From: Thermoplasmata archaeon
GTDB taxonomy: Archaea > Thermoplasmatota > Thermoplasmata > Thermoplasmatales > Thermoplasmataceae
DNA: 10,683 bases
Assembly: GCA_021802165.1 (NCBI GenBank)
Contig: JAKAAU010000032.1
Coordinates: 1 to 10,683 of the forward strand
Direction: 5' to 3'
The notes below the pieces were generated by a model that saw only the letters and a list, made by a program, of their open reading frames with translations, was not told where the DNA came from and did no database searches. A program made the translations under genes and the position numbers. Shown here piece after piece: positions 5,181-10,683 of the stretch. Every line of letters begins with the position of its first letter. Within the stretch, counting starts at the first letter, position 1.

Positions 5181-6278
5181 ATGATTTCTTACGGTTACAT
5201 AGATACAATAGAAGATAAAATAAAGAATGGGGAAACACTTGATGAGAATGAAATAGTTTCATTATATGATTCTACAAGCCTCAGGGACCTTGGAAGGCTT
5301 GCCAGGGGCATTACTGATAAAATTTCTGGAAACAGGGTTTCATTCGTTTCCAATTTAATATTAAATTATACAAACGTTTGCAATGTAAGGTGCCATTTCT
5401 GTGCTTTTTACAGGACACAGAATGACGGCGATGCATACACCCTTTCAATAGATGATGTTGTAAATGAGATAAAGACATATTATGAGCCATATGGCATAAG
5501 GCAACTTTTAATACAGGGTGGCGTTAATTCTTTCCTTGACCTTGATTATTATACAGAGCTATTTGGCAGAATAAAAAAAGAATTTCCTGGATTAGGCATA
5601 CACGGGCTTTCAACAGCTGAACTTCATTTTATATCGCTTAAGGCACACATCCCCATGAAGGATTTATTAATTAAATTAAGGGAAAGCGGGTTAGAAACAA
5701 TACCCGGTGCCGGTGGCGAAATTCTGGATGGCAGTGTGAGAAAAAGGATGGGCAGGCCTGAAGCAAGTGGAAGGCAGTGGCTGGAGATTATGGAGACCGC
5801 GCACAAGCTCGGTATACACACATCAGCAACAATGATGTTCGGGCACCTGGAAACTTCACTTGACAAAGCACACCATCTGCTTTCTATACTGGAATTGCAG
5901 AAGAAATACCATGGATTTTTATCATTCACCCCCTGGAATTTTGAACCTGGCAATACAGAGCTTGCAAAGGAAGGCTACAAGTACAGGTCTGGTGGAGTAT
6001 CTGTACTTAAAAATATTGCAATAGCAAGGATAGTCTTCAATAATGAATTGCCAATCATACAGAGTTCATGGCTTACAAACGGTATGCAGATGGCACAGAT
6101 GGCCATATTATTCGGTGCAAACGACTGGGGAGGAACAATATACGATGAAAAGGTAATACCTGCAACAGGAAAGCAGGTAGGCAACCTGAGAAAGGAATAC
6201 ATAATAAACTCCATCAAGCAGATTAACATGGTTCCTGTGGAAAGGGATAATATGTATAATCCGGTTAAAACCTATTGA
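5181..6278 (+). CDS. mqnC: Cyclic dehypoxanthine futalosine synthase (radical SAM)
   Basis: MqnC is a radical SAM enzyme that cyclises dehypoxanthine futalosine to its spiro cyclic form in menaquinone synthesis. It has 365 residues, as usual. The cluster cysteines are C67, C71 and C74 in NVCNVRCHFCAFYR, the classical MqnC form of CX3CX2C. Further marks are LLIQGGVN, the SAM-binding IPGAGGEIL (174-182; the usual form is PGGGAEIL, so Ala and Gly are swapped), TSATMMFGHLET (214-225) and GFLSFTPWNFEPGNTEL. The 79-bp gap from mqnA with a T7 run and a new TATA box suggests a separate message in the same cluster. The out-of-frame ATG at 5171 does not compete with the start. The substrate needs the hydrolase MqnB or an equivalent route, which is not encoded in the window. 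Confidence 0.92.
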   Translation: MISYGYIDTIEDKIKNGETLDENEIVSLYDSTSLRDLGRLARGITDKISGNRVSFVSNLILNYTNVCNVRCHFCAFYRTQNDGDAYTLSIDDVVNEIKTYYEPYGIRQLLIQGGVNSFLDLDYYTELFGRIKKEFPGLGIHGLSTAELHFISLKAHIPMKDLLIKLRESGLETIPGAGGEILDGSVRKRMGRPEASGRQWLEIMETAHKLGIHTSATMMFGHLETSLDKAHHLLSILELQKKYHGFLSFTPWNFEPGNTELAKEGYKYRSGGVSVLKNIAIARIVFNNELPIIQSSWLTNGMQMAQMAILFGANDWGGTIYDEKVIPATGKQVGNLRKEYIINSIKQINMVPVERDNMYNPVKTY

Positions 6279-6349
6279 TTATTATAAATTATATTATTTT
6301 TAGAATTTCTGTGTTTTCCTTATTAATATAGAATGTATAGAAATTTTTC

Positions 6350-6652
6350 TTAATCCATGTGGAAGACTTCTTCATATGGCGAAGGAATTATATCGTCCCT
6401 ACCTGTTATAATGCCTTTCATGGATTCCTGCCACTTTTCATTGATCTTGCTCTTATTGATAATTCTCATTGTGGCCTCAAAGTCATCGCATTCCCAGTAT
6501 CCATATACATCATTTCCTTTTAAGAAGAGGGAATAATTCCTTATGCCTGCCTTTTTTAATTCCTCAAGCATTTCAGGCCATATATTTTGATGCCTGGAAA
6601 TGTATAATTCTTTATCTGCCGGGTTAATGCTGAGCTTGAAAAAATATCTCAT
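6350..6652 (-). CDS. rhaM: L-rhamnose mutarotase family protein
   Basis: RhaM-type proteins are small alpha-beta barrel dimers that interconvert the alpha and beta anomers of L-rhamnose (or L-fucose in related members). The 100 residues cover the whole family. Y17 and H21 in LYISRHQNIWPEM match active-site Y18 and H22 of E. coli RhaM. Also seen are AGIRNYSLFL (35-44), YGYWE (50-54), the late KWQESM, and the near-terminal EEVFHM. The gene is convergent with mqnC (71 bp apart, no strong hairpin) and lies 62 bp downstream of the PaaG-like gene on the same strand, with its own TATA box. No other rhamnose or fucose gene is in the window, so the sugar it serves, perhaps a glycan component, is not known. 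Confidence 0.88.
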   Translation of the reverse strand: MRYFFKLSINPADKELYISRHQNIWPEMLEELKKAGIRNYSLFLKGNDVYGYWECDDFEATMRIINKSKINEKWQESMKGIITGRDDIIPSPYEEVFHMD

Positions 6653-6673
6653 AATAATAAAAATATTTCATTT

Positions 6674-6683
6674 CTATTTAAAG
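6674..6683 (-). promoter_or_regulatory. TATA-like box of rhaM
   Basis: On the minus strand ctttaaatag lies 22-31 bp before the ATG at 6652, consistent with a leaderless transcript independent of the upstream crotonase gene. Confidence 0.45.
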
Positions 6684-6714
6684 TTTCCATTGTGGATGAA
6701 AGTGTTACTATTGC

Positions 6715-7479
6715 TTATTTTCCGATAAATTTTGGGCCGCGCTTTTCTCTGAATGCAGAGACACCTTCGCGGAAATCATGGCTTGTTCCAAGATCTGACT
6801 GCAACCTTGCTTCATCCTGCAGGAACTCATCAAGGCCGTAATAAAGAGATTGATTAATAAGCTGCTTTGAAACAGAATATGCCCTGTATGGACCATTTGA
6901 CAACTTTTCTGCAAGTTCAATTGCATCCATAAATGGATCATCTACAACCTGTACCAGCCCCATTTCTTCAGCTTCCTTAGCTGAAAATGATCCACCGTAC
7001 AGCAGGTATGGCCTGGCTTTAGCTCCTGCAAGGCGCGATAGAATGAGCACGAGCCCTGTATCGGGGGCAAGGGCTATGCCATGGAATCCCATAATGAAGT
7101 TTGTTTCACGTGATGCAAAGGATATATCGCATGCCAGTGCAAGGCTCATGCCTGCTCCGGCTGCCACACCGTTTATTGCAGAGATAAATATTTTCCTGCT
7201 GTTCACCATCTCTTTCAGGATAGGGTGAAATGAATTTGATAGCTCATCCTTTATATCAACCTCTTTATCTGATGTTGATGTAAGATCAGCGCCTGCTGAA
7301 AAAGCCTTGCCCTTTCCGGTTAATATTGCTATTCTCTTAGCTGGATCAGAATTGAAGTCCTTGAAAGCTGCTAATAGATCAGACCTTACATCGTCACCGA
7401 GAGCATTTAGTTTGTTAGCCCTGTTGATTTCAATAACAGAAACATATCCCCTATCCTCAATAAGCAGTGTGTTATACAT
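6715..7479 (-). CDS. Enoyl-CoA isomerase of the crotonase family, PaaG-like
   Basis: Crotonase-fold enzymes act on acyl-CoA thioesters using an oxyanion hole. The 254 residues show FSAGADL (60-66) and INGVAAGAGMSLALACDI (102-119). The two catalytic glutamates of true hydratases are missing: the first position is Ser or Met in GAGMSLA, the second Phe in MGFHGIA. Instead D140 in LAPDTG occupies the place of the catalytic Asp (D136) of E. coli PaaG, and the C-terminus (DFREGVSAFREKRGPKFIGK) is also very like PaaG. Its reaction is therefore more likely isomerisation of a double bond or epoxide in an acyl-CoA than hydration. No other phenylacetate-degradation genes are visible. The start at 7479 is supported by a TATA-like box about 26 bp upstream. 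Family sure, exact substrate open. Confidence 0.85.
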   Translation of the reverse strand: MYNTLLIEDRGYVSVIEINRANKLNALGDDVRSDLLAAFKDFNSDPAKRIAILTGKGKAFSAGADLTSTSDKEVDIKDELSNSFHPILKEMVNSRKIFISAINGVAAGAGMSLALACDISFASRETNFIMGFHGIALAPDTGLVLILSRLAGAKARPYLLYGGSFSAKEAEEMGLVQVVDDPFMDAIELAEKLSNGPYRAYSVSKQLINQSLYYGLDEFLQDEARLQSDLGTSHDFREGVSAFREKRGPKFIGK

Positions 7480-7503
7480 ATTAACTGAATATAACGCAGG
7501 GGC

Positions 7504-7512
7504 ATTAAAAAC
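7504..7512 (-). promoter_or_regulatory. TATA-like box of the PaaG-like gene
   Basis: Minus-strand tttttaatg is centred about 27 bp before the ATG at 7479; no Shine-Dalgarno follows it. Confidence 0.4.
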
Positions 7513-7542
7513 CTTTTTGACCGGTACATTGCTGAGAATATT

Positions 7543-7556
7543 AAAAAATTAAAAAA
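7543..7556 (-). terminator. T-tract terminator of glyA
   Basis: On the minus strand the sequence ttttttaatttttt begins about 30 bp after the glyA stop. Two T6 runs form a good archaeal U-tract terminator and separate glyA from the PaaG-like gene downstream. Confidence 0.6.
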
Positions 7557-7585
7557 GGGCAGATACTGGAAATAAATTGGAAAAA

Positions 7586-8887
7586 TTATTTGAAAAGTTC
7601 AATATACTGGTATGGCTTGAATTTCCCGAAACAGTATTTCACTTCATTGAATGTGGATTTGAAGTCCCGGACTTTCTCTGCCATAACTTCAGGGTCTTTT
7701 TTCTTAATTATTATATCGCTGATTAATTCAGCGAGTTCCTTTATGTCCGCTTCCTTAAATCCAATTCTTGTGACTTCCTGTGTTCCAATTCTGATGCCAC
7801 TTGGGTTCATTGATTTCTTATTGTCGTCGTATGGCAGCAGGTTTTTGTTCAATATTATATTGCAACTTTCCAGCTTTTCTGCAACTTCCTTACCGCCACC
7901 ATTCTTGGAAACATCTATGGCCAGTGTATGTGATTTTGTAAATCCGTTCTTTTCTCCAAGGACATTAAAACCCAATTTGCTCAATTCTGAACCAAGTGTC
8001 TGGGCATTTTTTATGATCTGTTTGGCATATGCTTCTCCGTAATCCAGATGCTCGGCTAATGTTACACCAAGTGCGGCCATTGCATTGAGGTGATGGTTAC
8101 TCAGAGTACCAGGGAATACGCCACGCTGGACTTTTTTCCATTTTTCCTCTGTAGTTTCCCCTATTATTATTCCATGCTGTGGCCCGGGAAGTGTCTTATG
8201 TGTGCTTCCAGTAATTATCTGTGCACCTTCCCTCAATGGGTCCTGGAATTGTTTTCCACCTATCAATCCAAGTACATGTGCTGCATCGTAGACAACGGTA
8301 GACCCTATTTCCTCCAGGGTATCACGCAGCTCTTTAAGCGGTGTTGGGAAAAGGAATACAGATTGTCCGAACCAGGCAAGCTTTGGTTTTGCCTGCTTAA
8401 GCAATTTTATAGTTCCATCCACATCTATGTTCATTTCGTCAACATCAAATGGATAATTAAGTGTTTTAAGCCCCCTGAATCCAACTGCACCGAAAGGTGC
8501 TGAACTTATATGCCCTCCACCAGAGAGGGCTGGTGTTGTTATTGTGTCCCCGGGTTTTGTAAATGCATAGAGGACAGCCATATTGGAATTTGTTCCTGAA
8601 AGTGGCCTCGGGTCTACATACTTTGCGTTGAAAAGTGCCCTTCCTAAATCTGTTACCTTATCTTCAATAATATCAACTATCTGGTTCCCCTGGTAGTACC
8701 TTTTGTGTGGCAATCCCTCGGCGTATCTGAATCCAAGGTCTGTAAGCAACATTTCCATGGCCATGGGGCTCATTATGTTCTCTGAAGCTATAAGTGGAAT
8801 GCTTTCTTCAAAAAATTTGTTATGCTTCATTGCTAATTCCCTTATAAAAAGTGCATCTTCAAGAAATTCATCGCTTTTATTTAACAT
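7586..8887 (-). CDS. glyA: Serine hydroxymethyltransferase, archaeal type
   Basis: GlyA is a PLP enzyme that interconverts serine and glycine, passing the C1 unit to a tetrahydropterin carrier. It has 433 residues. Motifs in order are PLIASEN (31-37), RYAEGLPHKRYYQG (54-67), LSGTNSNMAVL, LSGGGHISS (121-129), VVYDAAHVLGLI (198-209) with D201 binding the PLP ring nitrogen and H204 nearby, and TGSTHKTLPGPQHG (226-239) with K231 as the Schiff-base lysine. The GLPHKRYYQGN and C-terminal NPSGIRIGTQEVTR parts fit the family. Its T-tract terminator and own TATA box suggest a single-gene unit. Archaeal SHMTs use methanopterin or folate-like carriers; with purN nearby, a folate-type carrier is likely here. 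That link is inference. Confidence 0.95.
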   Translation of the reverse strand: MLNKSDEFLEDALFIRELAMKHNKFFEESIPLIASENIMSPMAMEMLLTDLGFRYAEGLPHKRYYQGNQIVDIIEDKVTDLGRALFNAKYVDPRPLSGTNSNMAVLYAFTKPGDTITTPALSGGGHISSAPFGAVGFRGLKTLNYPFDVDEMNIDVDGTIKLLKQAKPKLAWFGQSVFLFPTPLKELRDTLEEIGSTVVYDAAHVLGLIGGKQFQDPLREGAQIITGSTHKTLPGPQHGIIIGETTEEKWKKVQRGVFPGTLSNHHLNAMAALGVTLAEHLDYGEAYAKQIIKNAQTLGSELSKLGFNVLGEKNGFTKSHTLAIDVSKNGGGKEVAEKLESCNIILNKNLLPYDDNKKSMNPSGIRIGTQEVTRIGFKEADIKELAELISDIIIKKKDPEVMAEKVRDFKSTFNEVKYCFGKFKPYQYIELFK

Positions 8888-8907
8888 TAAATAGATAATA
8901 TAAAAAG

Positions 8908-8917
8908 GTATATTTAT
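8908..8917 (-). promoter_or_regulatory. TATA-like box of glyA
   Basis: On the minus strand aaatatacc lies about 26 bp before the ATG at 8887, in the 61-bp gap after the surface-protein gene. The rest of that gap is AT-rich with repeated taaattta-like words and no clear hairpin. Confidence 0.45.
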
Positions 8918-8948
8918 CTTTACATTTAAAATTTATAAATTTATAAAA

Positions 8949-10268
8949 TTATTTTCTTTTCTTTATTGCGTATGCTGCAACACCTATTATTGCCAGTACA
9001 GCTATTATCCCTCCTCCTATATAGTATTCTGTGTAGTCTGTGTTATGGAATGGAGTATTGGATACAACCATGGTGTGGTTTGAGAAATGTGGAACATACA
9101 TAAATACATACATCCCGGAAGATGTGTTTGTGTATGAATAATAGGCATGGGTGCTGCTGGTTTCATTTACAAGTGTAGACATTGAAACATATGTAGCAAT
9201 TCTTCCATCAAATTTAACATAGGCATGGCCAGTGTTCTTTGTCACATTGTTTCCTATGAATACTGCCACTATGGTATGGTGGTTTACTGTAGAGTTTATG
9301 TCAAATGATGTTGTTGATGAGCTTTTGCCTGTATACACAAAATGTGTAGAAGAGTTGTAATTTATTGTGCTATTTGCAATTGTTCCATTGACTAAGTTCA
9401 GAGCTATTTCTGATGATATCCTTCCGTGTATAATGTTGCTTAAAACCATGCTGTTGTTAGATATTTTCTGAAGTCCGGGTGGAGCTACCATATTGACCAG
9501 GACAGGTCCGGAGGATGTATTGCTGCTTATAGTTATTGTATTATTTGTTATTTTGAAGTTACCATTGTGGATAAACAGCATTGCTATTGTTCCATTGTTG
9601 TCTATAACAATCATCTGTCTCCCGGCATTTATGGTATTATTGAAATTCACCATGACATGATCTGCCATATTCGCATTACCGAATACATTTGAATTTGCCT
9701 GAGCGTTCAAGCTATTGTTTGCACTTATGCTGACCTGTGTATTGTTGGATATGCTGTATGATATATTTGCGGTGGATGGTACGACCAGGGTTAAATTGCC
9801 ATTTACCATCATGTTGCTTTCCAGAGTTGGGTTATTGTGCAAAACGTAGAACGATGTGCTATTCATCATGATAAACATATTGCCTATTCTATAGGCTGTA
9901 CGGGAATTCGTGGAGAAACGCAGAATAGGTGATGAAATGCCCTTTATAGAAGTTCCGTTGGAATACATCTTGCTTATCAAAACTGTTGATGTTAGGTTAT
10001 ATGTCACATTGGAGAACACACCTGTAGATGAATTGAAATCCGCTGTTAGATACTTGCCCATCACCATTCCTGTCGTGCTATTATACATCAATTTGGCACC
10101 GTAGTTATTCTTAAAATGCGTATGAATGCTGTCATTAAAACCTGCAGCTGATGGTCCTGATAATGCTGGTGAATTTGCCTGGCTGCCCGAACTAAGGGGA
10201 ACCATAGCAAATACAGAAAATACCATGACCACAGCTATCATTGTTGCTATGAGTACTTTATACTTCAT
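8949..10268 (-). CDS. Secreted, C-terminally anchored Asn/Ser/Thr-rich surface protein
   Basis: I do not recognise a named family. The 439 residues begin with a signal peptide (basic MKYK, then hydrophobic residues to about 27) and end with a single hydrophobic span (IGGGIIAVLAIIGVAAYAI) followed by KKRK. The protein would therefore be largely outside the cell and anchored by its tail. The ectodomain is unusually rich in Asn, Ser and Thr and, by my count, has 24 N-X-S/T sequons with X not Pro. It reads as alternating short hydrophobic strands and polar turns, so a beta-rich fold is likely. Thermoplasmatales lack a rigid wall, and glycosylated membrane proteins coat the cell; this is a plausible component. 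It is upstream of glyA on the same strand, with its own TATA box, so probably its own unit. No catalytic motif or protease signature is evident. Confidence 0.8.
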   Translation of the reverse strand: MKYKVLIATMIAVVMVFSVFAMVPLSSGSQANSPALSGPSAAGFNDSIHTHFKNNYGAKLMYNSTTGMVMGKYLTADFNSSTGVFSNVTYNLTSTVLISKMYSNGTSIKGISSPILRFSTNSRTAYRIGNMFIMMNSTSFYVLHNNPTLESNMMVNGNLTLVVPSTANISYSISNNTQVSISANNSLNAQANSNVFGNANMADHVMVNFNNTINAGRQMIVIDNNGTIAMLFIHNGNFKITNNTITISSNTSSGPVLVNMVAPPGLQKISNNSMVLSNIIHGRISSEIALNLVNGTIANSTINYNSSTHFVYTGKSSSTTSFDINSTVNHHTIVAVFIGNNVTKNTGHAYVKFDGRIATYVSMSTLVNETSSTHAYYSYTNTSSGMYVFMYVPHFSNHTMVVSNTPFHNTDYTEYYIGGGIIAVLAIIGVAAYAIKKRK

Positions 10269-10288
10269 AAAAACTCAACTGAAATTTA

Positions 10289-10298
10289 AGTATTTAAT
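10289..10298 (-). promoter_or_regulatory. TATA-like box of the surface-protein gene
   Basis: Minus-strand attaaatact lies 21-30 bp before the ATG at 10268, in the intergenic region shared with the divergent dtdA gene. Confidence 0.45.
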
Positions 10299-10333
10299 CG
10301 TTACTTTTTATGGAAATATATTAATATAAATAT

Positions 10334-10441
10334 ATGAAAACCGCTGTATTTGCATGTTGGTTAAGCTTTAAGGCTATTTCTTCTAAGTTATCGTATTTTA
10401 TTGTAGACTACTTCTATCATACTGGAAAGCAGAAGTTTTAA
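10334..10441 (+). other. Possible 35-codon ORF in the spacer before dtdA
   Basis: An ATG opens a 35-codon frame ending at TAA; I recognise no homologue. The minus strand of the same stretch also has an open run with normal-looking amino acids, so neither frame is convincing as a gene. The stop overlaps an orphan Shine-Dalgarno-like taaggaggg (10439-10447) with no start codon at a usable distance. The rest of the 261-bp spacer (10269-10529) holds only promoter-like sequence and a 12-bp palindrome. Confidence 0.15.
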
Positions 10442-10449
10442 GGAGGGTT

Positions 10450-10461
10450 TTATACGTATAA
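10450..10461. repeat. Perfect 12-bp palindrome upstream of dtdA
   Basis: The sequence ttatacgtataa is identical to its reverse complement. It ends about 37 bp before the dtdA TATA-like box and lies in the divergent spacer between dtdA and the surface-protein gene, where a dimeric regulator could bind. Chance occurrence in AT-rich DNA is possible. Confidence 0.35.
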
Positions 10462-10497
10462 TTACATTCATGCTTTTAATGTTATTAATGAAATACC

Positions 10498-10510
10498 AAA
10501 TATTATAATT
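10498..10510 (+). promoter_or_regulatory. TATA-like box of dtdA
   Basis: The element aaatattataatt is centred about 26 bp before the ATG at 10530, matching the leaderless spacing seen at other genes in the window. Confidence 0.45.
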
Positions 10511-10529
10511 GATTTTTTAATAACAATAC

Positions 10530-10683
10530 ATGATTTTATTAATTGCCTCGAGAAAAGATGGAGCAAGCATGGAAATGGCATCCAGATTGCTTGAACTTTT
10601 CAAATTTGATAAACTGGACGCGAATAGATACACTTACAAAAATTATGAATTAAAATTCATAGACAATTTGCATATATACCAGA
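10530..10683 (+). CDS. dtdA: D-aminoacyl-tRNA deacylase, archaeal DTD2 type, 3'-truncated
   Basis: Only the first 51 residues are in the window. They begin MILLIASRKDGASMEMASRL, matching the N-terminal LIVxSxKDxAxxNIxxxL pattern of archaeal DtdA/DTD2, and continue to IDNLHIYQ, like the segment before the next conserved strand of that family. DtdA hydrolyses D-amino acids wrongly attached to tRNA, protecting translation. The usual Pro after KD is Gly here. The start at 10530 is supported by the conserved N-terminus and a TATA-like box 26 bp upstream. The call depends on the short visible part; the catalytic region is outside the window. Confidence 0.7.
   Translation, partial: MILLIASRKDGASMEMASRLLELFKFDKLDANRYTYKNYELKFIDNLHIYQ

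Noticed and set aside
6294..6304. Third copy of ttatttttag after mqnC, like those at the mqnE and mqnC promoters
   Set aside because: It lies downstream of the gene and is more simply a T-rich termination region; such words are common in this AT-rich DNA.
6708..6941. A 77-codon minus-strand frame overlapping the PaaG-like gene
   Set aside because: It lies in another frame of the same strand, within the conserved C-terminal coding part of the crotonase gene.
7590..8503. Two long plus-strand frames (150 and 137 codons) opposite glyA
   Set aside because: The minus strand encodes a complete SHMT with all motifs; the opposite frames are shadow frames with Ser-, Phe- and Cys-rich, non-family sequence.
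8927..8950. AT-rich near-palindrome with taaattta repeats after the surface-protein gene
   Set aside because: It is low-complexity A/T sequence; symmetry of this kind is expected by chance, and no GC-containing stem supports a hairpin.
1..10683. CRISPR arrays, tRNA or rRNA genes, insertion sequences
   Set aside because: I saw no regularly spaced repeats, no cloverleaf or rRNA-like segments, and no transposase; the base composition is even across the window.

Overview
The window reads as chromosomal DNA of a Thermoplasmatales-type archaeon, perhaps Ferroplasma-like. It is AT-rich and uses AGG/AGA heavily for arginine. TATA-like boxes lie about 20-30 bp upstream of most start codons with no Shine-Dalgarno sequence, which fits leaderless transcription. 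Gene content agrees: the start of an archaeal D-aminoacyl-tRNA deacylase (DtdA/DTD2), an Asn-rich surface protein with a C-terminal anchor, archaeal-type SHMT, and the futalosine menaquinone pathway. The exact genus is inference. I see no mobile element, CRISPR array, rRNA or tRNA.

Left part (1-3211): the 3' end of an encapsulin-type ferritin-like protein, then purN. purN converges stop-to-stop with a LysE-family exporter. The exporter lies downstream of an ornithine cyclodeaminase/mu-crystallin-type oxidoreductase on the minus strand. Divergent from the latter is a maleate isomerase/arylmalonate decarboxylase-like member of the Asp/Glu racemase superfamily. The oxidoreductase, the exporter and the racemase-superfamily enzyme look like a small amino-acid or imino-acid metabolism and export module of unknown substrate.

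Middle (3271-6278): three plus-strand genes, mqnE, mqnA and mqnC, form a partial futalosine menaquinone cluster. mqnE and mqnA are tightly coupled (1-bp gap, with an internal Shine-Dalgarno). mqnC has its own promoter after a T7 tract. MqnA makes 3-[(1-carboxyvinyl)oxy]benzoate from chorismate, MqnE turns it into aminofutalosine, and MqnC cyclises dehypoxanthine futalosine. The intervening hydrolase (MqnB), MqnD and the late steps are not in the window.

Right part (6350-10268), all on the minus strand: an L-rhamnose mutarotase family protein, a PaaG-like crotonase isomerase, serine hydroxymethyltransferase (glyA), and a secreted or membrane-anchored Asn/Ser/Thr-rich protein with 24 N-glycosylation sequons. 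Each has its own TATA box, so these are probably single-gene units. GlyA with PurN suggests that one-carbon units are carried on a folate-type cofactor. After a 261-bp spacer holding a possible 35-codon ORF and a 12-bp palindrome, the window ends inside dtdA on the plus strand.

Nothing here is a clear-cut new system. The best leads are the divergent oxidoreductase/racemase-superfamily/exporter module, the encapsulin-type ferritin with no cargo tag, and the unusual residues in MqnE and in the racemase-superfamily enzyme.
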